From Pedobacter aquatilis (GTDB taxonomy: Bacteria; Bacteroidota; Bacteroidia; Sphingobacteriales; Sphingobacteriaceae), in contig NZ_JAUFPW010000004.1 of assembly GCF_030409415.1 (NCBI RefSeq), positions 37,019-101,018 on the forward strand: 64,000 nucleotides of DNA. Reading direction: 5' to 3'. Under the pieces are notes generated by a model. It did no database searches. It was not told the origin of the DNA and saw nothing but the letters and a program-made list of their open reading frames with translations. The stretch's first letter is position 1; the number at the start of each line of letters is the position of its first letter. A program made the translations under genes and the position numbers. Of the stretch, positions 18,022-25,674 are shown one piece after another.

Positions 18022-18192
18022 CACGAAAGCCTCTAAGAAAACTGGGATGCTTTTTTTATACTTCGATTTTTTGAATAACATTTCTACTATTGTCATGCTC
18101 AGCTTGTCTAAGCACTATGAATAAATAATTTTTGGCTGATGCTTTTTCATTTATATATCCGAAATTGCGTTTCAAGAAATGCCTTGCCTTAA

Positions 18193-19104
18193 ATGCTAAA
18201 TAAAATCATCAGGTTTATTTTTTTTGGAAACTATTTTGTGGGCATTTTGGCCGTTGCATTAACTTTAGAGGCCACCCAGCAGTTGCGCTTACCCTATAAT
18301 TCAGTTAATTATTTTCTCTTGTTATTTCTGGCACCAATAATTTATTATACCTATGCTTACAATAATGTTTCTACTGTTCCGTCAAGTACAAATCCTCGAA
18401 ATCAATGGTATTATAAACACAAAACCTTTATAAATTGGAGCCAGACTATTCTGTTTCTGCTTTGCATGGTTTTAGCCATCAATTTATTATATCAAAACTT
18501 TTATAATATTCTAAAACTCCCCCTCAACTATTGGGTTGCAATCCTGATTATTATTACAGCCGGGGTTTTATATTATGGATTATTGCCCAAATCTTTCATC
18601 AAATTTAACCTTAGAAACACAGGTTGGTTAAAAGCTTTTGTAATTGGATTTGTATGGGCTTGCTGTGCTAACGTTTTACCTTTAATTATGTTAAAAATTG
18701 AAACAGGCATTGGTTATCATGATTCTGTTCTGTGGACATGGCTTTTTATCAAAAACTGGATGTTCTGTACCGTAAATGCGATTATTTTCGATATTAAGGA
18801 CTATCCAACAGATTCAAACAGGCACTTAAGAACCTTTGTTGTAAGATACGGATTACGTCGAACAATTTTCAATATTTTAATCCCGTTATTGCTAATCGGG
18901 TTGGCCTCTTTAGGCATTTTTGCCTACTACAAAGGCTTTGGCTCTCCTCAGGTTTTCTTTAATATTTTACCGTTTGTATTAACTATTTATGTGGCTTATT
19001 CCATGCATCGCCGTAAAAATATTTTATATTATTTGATGGTGATAGATGGATTAATTCTATTTAAAGCCATTTGTGGAATAATAGGTATGCAATTTGTAAA
19101 ATAG
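18193..19104 (+). CDS. UbiA-like integral membrane prenyltransferase homologue
   Basis: This is a 303-residue membrane protein with about nine hydrophobic helices. IIFDIKDYPTDSNRHLRTFV (about 198-217) matches the second Asp-rich motif (DxxDxxxD) of UbiA-superfamily prenyltransferases, which attach isoprenoid chains to aromatic acceptors. The first Asp-rich motif, expected near residue 60, is not intact: the region reads YNNVSTVPSSTNPRNQWYY. Metal binding or activity may therefore differ. A methyltransferase and a flavoprotein follow on the same strand, suggesting modification of a small molecule or quinone, which is inference. No isoprenoid genes are nearby. Confidence 0.72.
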   Translation: MLNKIIRFIFFGNYFVGILAVALTLEATQQLRLPYNSVNYFLLLFLAPIIYYTYAYNNVSTVPSSTNPRNQWYYKHKTFINWSQTILFLLCMVLAINLLYQNFYNILKLPLNYWVAILIIITAGVLYYGLLPKSFIKFNLRNTGWLKAFVIGFVWACCANVLPLIMLKIETGIGYHDSVLWTWLFIKNWMFCTVNAIIFDIKDYPTDSNRHLRTFVVRYGLRRTIFNILIPLLLIGLASLGIFAYYKGFGSPQVFFNILPFVLTIYVAYSMHRRKNILYYLMVIDGLILFKAICGIIGMQFVK

Positions 19105-19132
19105 TTATGGTTTAACTTTCAATTTTTAAGTT

Positions 19133-19765
19133 TTGGCAAATAACTACGATAAAATCGCTACACAATATGATGCATTAAGTAGGTTGATATTTGCTAAAGC
19201 CCAAGTTAACGCACAGATTAATCAGCTAAATTATATCCCTGCCAATAGCTCAATTTTAATTGCTGGCGGTGGCACAGGGTGGATTTTAGAAGAATTGTCA
19301 AAAGTTCATTCTTCAGGTTTAAAAATTGTATATGTAGAACTTTCAGCCAAAATGATTTTGCTCTCTCAGGCCAGAAATTGTAAAAACAACATCGTCGAAT
19401 TTGTTAATCTACCAATCGAAGAGTTTAGCACAGACAATTCTTTTGATATTATTTTAACACCTTTTCTATTTGATAACTTTACATCAAAGCAGGCTGAATT
19501 GGTTTTCTTCCAATTGAATCATTTGTTAAAAGATAATGGCAAATGGTTTTTAGTTGATTTTACTCTCGAGCATCATACCGGCAGATGGTGGAAAGCTCTC
19601 TTGCTAAAATCGATGTATCTTTTCTTTCGATTTTTTAGAATGATTCAAACGTCACACTTAATTGAGATGAAGCCTTACTTTTTTAATCATCATTACCAAA
19701 TCATAGAGGAGCGCTATTACTATAAACATTTCATCAAGGCAACTATTTTTAAAAAAAAGAAATGA
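19133..19765 (+). CDS. Class I SAM-dependent methyltransferase
   Basis: This 210-residue protein uses a TTG start at 19133 (MANNYDKIATQYDALS); no ATG is available before residue 79. The Rossmann SAM-binding motif I is ILIAGGGTGWILEELS (about 41-56), motif II ends in VYVELS, and post-motif region EEFSTDNSFDIILTPFLFDN is the usual beta4 strand. FLVDFTLEHH precedes a basic, aromatic-rich C-terminal part (MYLFFRFFRMIQ) that may associate with the membrane. It starts 28 bases after the UbiA-like gene, so the two are probably co-transcribed. The methyl acceptor is unknown. Confidence 0.82.
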   Translation: MANNYDKIATQYDALSRLIFAKAQVNAQINQLNYIPANSSILIAGGGTGWILEELSKVHSSGLKIVYVELSAKMILLSQARNCKNNIVEFVNLPIEEFSTDNSFDIILTPFLFDNFTSKQAELVFFQLNHLLKDNGKWFLVDFTLEHHTGRWWKALLLKSMYLFFRFFRMIQTSHLIEMKPYFFNHHYQIIEERYYYKHFIKATIFKKKK

Positions 19766-19823
19766 CAGTAATTAAATGCAACACAATTGCATTTGCTATT
19801 TTATTTCGTATTTTTGAAAAAAA

Positions 19824-20726
19824 ATGAACATGATATACGATGTAATAATTATTGGAGGCAGTTATGCCGGTTTATCTGCCGCCTTAGCCTTGGGTAGAGC
19901 CAAACGAAATGTTTTGATAATCGATTCAAATAAACCATGCAATAAGCAAACACCGCATTCGCACAATTTTTTAACTCATGATGGAGATAAGCCCTCAGAA
20001 ATTTCAGCAATAGCGAAAGCCGAAGTTTTAACATACCCAACGGTTAAATTTATTGATGGTGAAGCAATTTCTGCGAAGGAATTTAATAATAGATTTGAAG
20101 TGACTTTAGCAGATGAAAGTATTTTTACTTCAAGAAAAATTTTGCTGGCCACTGGTTTAATGGATGTTTTGCCTGAAATTCCTGGCTTTAAGGAATGTTG
20201 GGCAATTTCGGTTATACACTGCCCTTATTGCCACGGTTATGAAGTAAAAGATGAAAAAGTTGGCATCTTATTAAATGGAGATATGGCCTTTGATATGTCT
20301 AAAATGATTCATCATTGGAATAATGATGTAACACTTCTAACAAACGGTTTATCTCAATTAACTGAAGAACAGTCTTCATTACTAAAATCCAAGTCAATAA
20401 AAATAATTGAAACTAAACTATCTGCTATTCAACATCAAGATGGTTATTTAAACAATATTGTTTTCCAAAATGGGGAAAAGTTGAATCTAGCGGCGCTTTA
20501 TGCGAAGCCAAAAATGGTTCAACATTCCGATATATATGCTAAACTAAATTGCGAAATAAATCAGAACGGATTGCTCGTTGTCGATGCTTTTCAAAAAACT
20601 ACTAATTATGGCGTTTATGCTGCTGGAGATTGTACCACAATGTTTAGAAGCTTGGCTGCGGCAACTGCTGCAGGTTCGATGGCTGGGGCAATGATAAATA
20701 AAGACTTGATTTGGGAGGATTTTTAG
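19824..20726 (+). CDS. Thioredoxin-reductase-like FAD/NAD(P) oxidoreductase
   Basis: This 300-residue flavoprotein has the FAD-binding GGSYAG motif at 11-16, an ATG motif at about 109-111, a CPYC redox pair within IHCPYCHGYE (about 131-140), and the second FAD motif GVYAAGDCTT near 268. The architecture matches the low-molecular-weight thioredoxin reductase family, and IHCPYCHGYE resembles the GliT/HlmI-type and related standalone oxidases more than TrxB. No thioredoxin gene is adjacent. It follows the UbiA-like and methyltransferase genes on the same strand, 58 bases downstream, so it may act on a shared substrate; that is inference. Confidence 0.85.
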   Translation: MNMIYDVIIIGGSYAGLSAALALGRAKRNVLIIDSNKPCNKQTPHSHNFLTHDGDKPSEISAIAKAEVLTYPTVKFIDGEAISAKEFNNRFEVTLADESIFTSRKILLATGLMDVLPEIPGFKECWAISVIHCPYCHGYEVKDEKVGILLNGDMAFDMSKMIHHWNNDVTLLTNGLSQLTEEQSSLLKSKSIKIIETKLSAIQHQDGYLNNIVFQNGEKLNLAALYAKPKMVQHSDIYAKLNCEINQNGLLVVDAFQKTTNYGVYAAGDCTTMFRSLAAATAAGSMAGAMINKDLIWEDF

Positions 20727-20738
20727 CCTGCCCAATGC

Positions 20739-20903
20739 TTAAAAAACTATTGCACCAATGATTATTACAGCAAACATAACGGCCATCACAATTCTATCCG
20801 CATTAATCCATTGTGCTCTTGTTAAAGGAGTTGCAATTTTTTCGGCTCTTTCTTCTTTTGGTCTTACTAACCTTAAAGCAGATGTGTCTAATTTAATAAT
20901 CAT
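20739..20903 (-). CDS. Small single-pass membrane protein (54 aa)
   Basis: This 54-residue ORF begins MIIKLDTSALRLVRPKEERA, has a polar, charged N-terminal half and one hydrophobic C-terminal helix (about 38-54) ending IIIGAIVF. Its stop lies 13 bases from the convergent flavoprotein stop. The composition (basic/acidic head, tail anchor) argues for a real tail-anchored protein rather than chance, but I recognise no family. Confidence 0.55.
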   Translation of the reverse strand: MIIKLDTSALRLVRPKEERAEKIATPLTRAQWINADRIVMAVMFAVIIIGAIVF

Positions 20904-21072
20904 AGGAAATGTTTTTATAGGTTATTAATTTAGAGGCAAATCCTAAGCCAAAAAAAGTCATTGATGTTAAATTGTGGATAACTTGTGCTTTTTTGTTTAT
21001 TAAATGAAATTAGATGTATTTTTGTGTTATCTCTTTGAAAATAAGGTTGTACTAAAAGTTAAACAAATGGTT

Positions 21073-22539
21073 TTAGTTGGTAATAGTACTCTCATTTTCT
21101 ATTTCTTCCATTGAAGATATTTTGCTATTCTTTTTTCCGTACCAGAAATAGATGGCTAAACCAATTATTAACCATACGGCAAGCCTCAACCAGGTTTCCC
21201 ATGGCAAGAAAACCATCATTGCGATGCAAGTTAAAATACCCAATATTGGAATTAATGGAACCAACGGAACTCTGAAAGGACGTTTGGCATCTGGGTCGGT
21301 TTTACGCAGGATTAAAATACCAACGCAAACCATTAAAAAGGCTAACAAGGTACCAATGCTTGTCATTTCACCTACAACATTAATAGGTACAAATGCAGCA
21401 AATAAACCGATGAAAGCACAAAGCATCATGTTCGATTTCCATGGCGTTTTGAATTTTGGATGAACTTCAGAGAAAATCTTGGGTAATAAGCCGTCTTTGC
21501 TAATCGAATAAAACATTCGAGATTGTGCCATTAAGTCAATCAAAATAACGGAAGTGTAACCGATTAAAATAGCTAAAATTATCGCCTGACTTAACCAGCC
21601 ATATGGCGTTTTTTCAATGGCGATGGCAACTGGTGCACCGCTGTTTGCAAAATCCTTGTAATTGGCCAAGCCTGTCATCACATGGCCGAACAATCCGAAT
21701 AAAACGGTGCAAACCAATAAGGAACCAATAATACCGATTGGTAAATCTCTTGCAGGGTTTTTAGTTTCCTGTGCTGATGCTGCAACGGCATCGAAACCAA
21801 TGAATACAAAAAATACCAAGCCTGCACCACGTAAAACACCACTCCAACCAAACTGACCAAAAGTGCCGGTATTTTCAGGGATATAAGGATGATAATTTGC
21901 CGGGTCGATGTATTGCCAACCAAGTGCTATAAAAACCAAAACCACACCAACTTTTAAAAACACGATGATACCATTTACAATTGCCGACCCTTTTGTGCCC
22001 CTAATTAATATTGCTGTCATTAACACGACAACTAGTGCCGCAGGAATATTTACAATACCATTAACCGTAGTTCCATCGGCAAGTTTTGCAGTTTCAAAAG
22101 GTGATAAGGTTAGTTGTGGTGGTAGATAAATACCTAAACTACCTAAAAATCTGGTTAAATATTGCGACCAGCTAATAGCAACGGTTGCGCAGCCAACTGA
22201 ATACTCCAACACTAAATCCCATCCAATTATCCAGGCGAAAAGCTCGCCCATAGTTGCGTATGAATAAGTATAAGCGCTACCCGCAACTGGAATCATCGAT
22301 GCAAATTCTGCATAACATAACGCTGCAAAACCACAACCTAAAGCTGCTATAACAAAAGAAAGCGTTACCGCCGGACCAGAATGATTTGCTGCCGCCAAAC
22401 CTGTAATGCTAAATAAGCCAGCACCTAATGTTAAACCAACGCCTATTAAAATTAAATTTATTGGCCCTAAAGTTCTTTTTAATGAACCTTCGCCTTGTTG
22501 GTTTGCTTCAGCAACTATGCTGGCAATAGATTTTTTCAT
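21073..22539 (-). CDS. APC-superfamily amino-acid permease
   Basis: This 488-residue inner-membrane protein has about twelve transmembrane helices. The first contains the broken-helix substrate site GVGLTLGAGLFSITG (about 33-47), followed by GPAVTLSFVIAALGCGFAAL and PVAGSAYTYSYATMGE, the family signature. GFDAVAASAQETKNPARDLP (about 249-268) is the conserved TM6-7 region of the cationic-amino-acid-transporter-like branch. It probably takes up amino acids by proton symport; specificity cannot be assigned. It is monocistronic with no terminator recognised downstream. Confidence 0.92.
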   Translation of the reverse strand: MKKSIASIVAEANQQGEGSLKRTLGPINLILIGVGLTLGAGLFSITGLAAANHSGPAVTLSFVIAALGCGFAALCYAEFASMIPVAGSAYTYSYATMGELFAWIIGWDLVLEYSVGCATVAISWSQYLTRFLGSLGIYLPPQLTLSPFETAKLADGTTVNGIVNIPAALVVVLMTAILIRGTKGSAIVNGIIVFLKVGVVLVFIALGWQYIDPANYHPYIPENTGTFGQFGWSGVLRGAGLVFFVFIGFDAVAASAQETKNPARDLPIGIIGSLLVCTVLFGLFGHVMTGLANYKDFANSGAPVAIAIEKTPYGWLSQAIILAILIGYTSVILIDLMAQSRMFYSISKDGLLPKIFSEVHPKFKTPWKSNMMLCAFIGLFAAFVPINVVGEMTSIGTLLAFLMVCVGILILRKTDPDAKRPFRVPLVPLIPILGILTCIAMMVFLPWETWLRLAVWLIIGLAIYFWYGKKNSKISSMEEIENESTITN

Positions 22540-22559
22540 GAAAACAAGTTATCGAACTG

Positions 22560-22567
22560 CAAAATTA
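22560..22567 (-). promoter_or_regulatory. Possible -7 box of the permease gene
   Basis: On the minus strand the sequence is TAATTTTG, 20 bases before the ATG at 22539. Confidence 0.4.
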
Positions 22568-22648
22568 CCAAAATATATTAAATCTATCGTATTTGTAGCT
22601 GTTTTGGTTAAATGTTTTCCGTTTTTTTTTCTTGAGTTTCTGAAACTT

Positions 22649-22705
22649 TGTTAGGCCAATTTAAGTTGAACAAATATTTTGTGGTGAGGACCTGTTGGTT
22701 GGAAA
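22649..22705 (+). repeat. Family B element, partial copy D (3' part)
   Basis: TTGTTAGGCCAATTTAAG...GTGGTGAGGACCTGTTGGTTGG parallels 22953-23009 (TGTTAGGCCGATTTAAG...GTGATGGGGACTTGCTAGTTGG). Confidence 0.6.
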
Positions 22706-22728
22706 GTTAAGCGCTAAACTAACCGCCC

Positions 22729-22760
22729 CGTCATTTCGAGCGCAGCCAAGAAATCTTTTA
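22729..22760. repeat. CGTCATT element, half copy 5
   Basis: CGTCATTTCGAGCGCAGCCA followed by AGAAATCTTTTA, with no right half. It abuts the end of the partial family B copy. Confidence 0.6.
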
Positions 22761-22792
22761 AATATGCTAACATTTAGCAATGATTTTAATAT

Positions 22793-23009
22793 TTGTCCAA
22801 GCCGGAAGAGCTTTTTTCTTTTGACAACAAAAGACTAGCTTGAGCACAATGGAAAAACATAATCTAATGAAAATACATAATTGCCGGCTGAAAGTGTATT
22901 AAAGTTAGTGGTTAGGCTTTTACAGTACATACCCAATCCCGTACGTACGGGATGTTAGGCCGATTTAAGTCGAACGAAGATTTTGTGATGGGGACTTGCT
23001 AGTTGGAAA
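22793..23009 (+). repeat. Family B element, copy C
   Basis: The order of blocks is GTCCAAGCCGGAAGAGC, TTTTTTCTTTTGACAACAAA, TTGCCGGCTGAAAG, AAAGTTAGTGGTTAGGCTTT, TGTTAGGCCGATTTAAG and GGGGACTTG, as at 7951-8122. It contains an inserted perfect palindrome ATCCCGTACGTACGGGAT (22936-22953). Confidence 0.65.
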
Positions 23010-23063
23010 ACTAAAATGCCTAAAAACCAAGCGCTCTAGTTTAAACGCCTAACTAACCACCTC

Positions 23064-23144
23064 GTCATTCTCGCGTATGCGGGAATCTTAATGCTTTAAT
23101 TAGAGTTAATGCTTTAGGATTCCCTACCAAGTAGGGAATGACGA
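23064..23144. repeat. CGTCATT...AATGACG element, copy 6
   Basis: The left half is CGTCATTCTCGCGTATGCGG with GAATCTTAATGCTTT; the right half is TTTAGGATTCCCTACC...GGGAATGACG. The same right half occurs at 46061 and 63516 with a different left half. Confidence 0.8.
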
Positions 23145-23248
23145 TAAGCCTAACCTAAAAAGCGTTTCAATTTTGTATGCCAAACCAGCCGCTTTATTAT
23201 CCTGGCGTGTGTACTCTAAATTCCTTGCAAAGACCCGGGTTACCTAAA

Positions 23249-23304
23249 CCCGATTAAGCCAAATAGCTCCCGATTTTTCATCGGGACTATAGGCGAAAGC
23301 GGGG
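23249..23304. repeat. CCCGAT...GCGGG hairpin element, copy 1
   Basis: CCCGATTAAGCCAAATAGCT is followed by an apical hairpin (TCCCGAT/ATCGGGA) and then CTATAGGCGAAAGCGGGG. It folds as an imperfect long hairpin homologous to 54857-54916. Confidence 0.6.
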
Positions 23305-23404
23305 CTAAATCATCCGAAGAACTACTGAATTTGCTTTCCAAAAAAATAAAAAAACTTGAAATCTATAAAAATAAAAAATCATAAATAAAAATTATATAAC
23401 TGAT

Positions 23405-23423
23405 TATCAGTATTATACTGATA
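23405..23423. promoter_or_regulatory. Perfect 19-bp palindrome upstream of padR
   Basis: TATCAGTAT-T-ATACTGATA has 9-bp arms around one base, 63 bases before the padR ATG. It is a candidate operator distinct from the second palindrome. Confidence 0.6.
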
Positions 23424-23440
23424 AAATGTAATTTATTTTA

Positions 23441-23461
23441 GTACTATGTATTGCATAGTAC
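23441..23461. promoter_or_regulatory. Perfect inverted repeat overlapping the padR promoter
   Basis: GTACTATG-N5-CATAGTAC covers the TTG of the promoter, so occupancy would block transcription. This suggests PadR autorepression. Confidence 0.65.
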
Positions 23462-23482
23462 AATTTAAAACATATATCTTTG
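23451..23482 (+). promoter_or_regulatory. Promoter of the padR-pspC operon
   Basis: TTG at 23451-23453 and TATCTTTG at 23475-23482 (spacer 21). The box ends only four bases before the padR ATG, so the transcript would be leaderless or nearly so. Confidence 0.6.
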
Positions 23483-23486
23483 TATT

Positions 23487-23822
23487 ATGATAGCAGAAAA
23501 TACGCAAACACAAATGCGGAAGGGAATTCTGGAATACTGTGTTTTATCAATCATCGCAAGAGGAGAAATATATGCCTCGGATATTATTGCTGAACTAAGG
23601 TCGGCAAAGCTTTTGGTGGTTGAGGGCACTTTATATCCATTATTAACCAGGCTTAAAAACAACGGTTTATTAAGCTACAACTGGGTAGAATCTACCTCAG
23701 GGCCTCCACGCAAATATTATACATTAACTGACGATGGTAGAGGAATTTTATCTCAACTCGACCAAACCTGGCAAGAACTGGCTTACGCTGTTGGCGTTTC
23801 GCAACAAGGCGCCAAATCGTAA
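23487..23822 (+). CDS. PadR-family transcriptional regulator
   Basis: This 111-residue winged-helix repressor belongs to the PadR family. The winged-helix core covers RKGILEYCVLSIIARGE (about 10-26), YASDIIAELR and the signature VVEGTLYPLLTRLKNNGLL (about 43-61), with the wing at SGPPRKYYTLTDDGR. It has a short C-terminal dimerisation helix. The ATG at 23487 is followed by a second in-frame ATG at 23514; the close promoter leaves both possible. It is 20 bases upstream of the PspC-domain gene and lies behind two palindromes, which fits autoregulation of the cluster in response to an envelope or lipophilic signal. The signal itself is unknown. Confidence 0.92.
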   Translation: MIAENTQTQMRKGILEYCVLSIIARGEIYASDIIAELRSAKLLVVEGTLYPLLTRLKNNGLLSYNWVESTSGPPRKYYTLTDDGRGILSQLDQTWQELAYAVGVSQQGAKS

Positions 23823-23842
23823 AAATTTAAAACCGCAAAGAA

Positions 23843-25594
23843 ATGGAAAAGACCATCATCATAAATATAGGCAACACCATCATACACATTGAAGAAAGTG
23901 CCTACGAGCTTTTAAAAGCTTATTTAAACGAAGTAAAGCAACATTTTTCTAATCATGCTGATGATTTGGAAATTGTAACCGATATAGAAAACCGCATTGC
24001 TGAATTGCTAACCGAGCAAATGGAAGAGCAAAAAAAGCAAGTTGTTGATGCTTCAAATGTAAACTTCGTAATTGGCCAAATGGGTAGGGTACAGGATTTT
24101 GACGCTGTTGAAGAAGGCAATGAAGAACCCGTAATTAATACCAGCTTTCAGCAACAAGCTACAGATAAAAAATTGTACCGCGACATGGATAGCCGTGTGA
24201 TTGCAGGCGTTTGCGCAGGTATAGCACACTATTTAAACTTTGATGTAAAATGGATTAGAATAGCCATGTTCTTAATTGCCTTTTTAGGTGGTTCGGGTAT
24301 TTTGGTTTACGTTATTTTATGGATAATTATGCCGAAAGCGCAATCTCGAATTGAGAAAATGGAGATGAAAGGCGAACCTGCAAATTTACAGGGTTTTCAA
24401 AGAAACCTTGATGAAGAATTACAATCTGTTAAGGAGCGTTTAGCGGAAGCTAATAAACATGCACAACCTTTAATTTCAAGATTTGGAATGGTTATCGGCG
24501 AATTTTTTGATTGGTTAGGAAGTTTTATCTCAGGTACTGGAAAGGTAATTTTTAAAGTTATAGCAGGCTTTATTATCGTTTTCGGTGCCGGAATGATGTT
24601 GGCGCTAATTGTTTCAACAGCAGCGTTTATGGGCTTTTTAGATTCAAGTGTTTACGATTTATTCCCCTTTTCAATTGTTAGCGAGAGCTACAGAGGTGTA
24701 ATCCTTTTCTGGGCATTTATTACACTTTTTATTCCTTTACTCGCCTTGGTGCTGTTTTCGATTAGGGTGGCTTTTAACAAACAAGCTATAAATAAAACAT
24801 TATCTTTTGCATTGCTGATTATTTGGCTTGCTGGTGTTGCTGGTACAGGTTATTACGTTGCAAAAATTTCATCAGAGTTTAAAGAACATGCTGAACTTAC
24901 GCAATCAACCGAGTTGAAAAGCTTTGCAACTTATACCATTGATATTGATAAAAGTAAGTTTTTTAGTAAGGAGGATAGTATTGCTTATCACATCGAAGGC
25001 AATTATAAAAACCAAATTGTAGTGGATGATTTTGAAGACCATCCTTTCAGAATGCCAAACTTCGTAAGAATATCAATAGAAAAAACTGAAGGGAAGGCAA
25101 CGTTAACCCAAACTTACGAATCGCAGGGTAAAACCTTTCAGTTGGCATTGCAAAATGCACAAAGCATTAATTACAGTTTTTCGCAAAGCGATGATAAACT
25201 AATTTTCAATCCAAGATTCCAGTTAAATAAAGGTACAACCTGGAGAAATCAAGAAGTTTGGTTAAAGCTGAAAATTCCGGTAGGCACCAAAATCATTTTG
25301 ATGCATGATGCAAACCGCTACATAAACACCTATGGTGCATGGGATTGTGAGGAAAAGGAAAATGATAACAACGATTACAGCACTTGGATAATGACTGAAG
25401 ATGGTTTAAGGTGCTTGGCTCAATTAAAAGAAGAGATTCTACAGAAGCAAAAATTAAATGATGAGTTGCTCGACTTGAAGTCGTTGCAAAAAAATAAAAC
25501 GACAGATACTGTTTATCAAGACTCTATTTCAAATAGAATTAAAGCAGTCAAAGAAGAGTTAGGCATAAATACCGAAGAAAATTTGGGTAATTAA
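23843..25594 (+). CDS. PspC-domain membrane protein
   Basis: This 583-residue protein begins with a soluble N-terminal region (about 1-100, MEKTIIINIGNTIIHIEES) typical of Bacteroidota PspC proteins. The PspC domain at about 111-171 contains KKLYRDMDSRVIAGVCAGIAHYLN (in part) and ends VILWIIMPKA. Further hydrophobic helices lie at about 237-262, 290-308 and 325-345, followed by a periplasmic beta-rich domain of about 180 residues and a charged coiled-coil-like tail (510-583). PspC proteins sense membrane stress in Proteobacteria; here the partner PspA is not adjacent. PadR immediately upstream probably regulates it. Confidence 0.9.
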   Translation: MEKTIIINIGNTIIHIEESAYELLKAYLNEVKQHFSNHADDLEIVTDIENRIAELLTEQMEEQKKQVVDASNVNFVIGQMGRVQDFDAVEEGNEEPVINTSFQQQATDKKLYRDMDSRVIAGVCAGIAHYLNFDVKWIRIAMFLIAFLGGSGILVYVILWIIMPKAQSRIEKMEMKGEPANLQGFQRNLDEELQSVKERLAEANKHAQPLISRFGMVIGEFFDWLGSFISGTGKVIFKVIAGFIIVFGAGMMLALIVSTAAFMGFLDSSVYDLFPFSIVSESYRGVILFWAFITLFIPLLALVLFSIRVAFNKQAINKTLSFALLIIWLAGVAGTGYYVAKISSEFKEHAELTQSTELKSFATYTIDIDKSKFFSKEDSIAYHIEGNYKNQIVVDDFEDHPFRMPNFVRISIEKTEGKATLTQTYESQGKTFQLALQNAQSINYSFSQSDDKLIFNPRFQLNKGTTWRNQEVWLKLKIPVGTKIILMHDANRYINTYGAWDCEEKENDNNDYSTWIMTEDGLRCLAQLKEEILQKQKLNDELLDLKSLQKNKTTDTVYQDSISNRIKAVKEELGINTEENLGN

Positions 25595-25609
25595 TCGAAA
25601 ACACATTTA

Positions 25610-25656
25610 GAGATTTACGAAGTTACAGGCAAAAACTTCAACGCTTCGTAAATCTC
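25610..25656. repeat. Perfect 13-bp inverted repeat between pspC and the barrel gene
   Basis: GAGATTTACGAAG (25610-25622) and CTTCGTAAATCTC (25644-25656) can form a stem in the operon mRNA. There is no T tract, so it is not a classic terminator. Confidence 0.65.
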
Positions 25657-25674
25657 CACAAAGCTTCAAAAACC

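Larger units (their letters stand above)
22568..23404. other. Repeat-rich intergenic region
   Basis: There is no credible gene in this stretch. It is a patchwork of family B (22649-22705 partial, 22793-23009), CGTCATT elements (22729-22760 half, 23064-23144 complete) and one CCCGAT hairpin (23249-23304), plus a perfect 18-bp palindrome at 22936-22953. Confidence 0.75.

Noticed and set aside
17688..20726. tRNA-associated genomic island
   Set aside because: No integrase, no direct copy of the tRNA 3' end beyond the array, and no obvious compositional shift; the tandem array explains the repeats.
22568..23404. CRISPR-like array
   Set aside because: Repeats are of different families, unevenly spaced and without uniform spacers; no cas genes are present.
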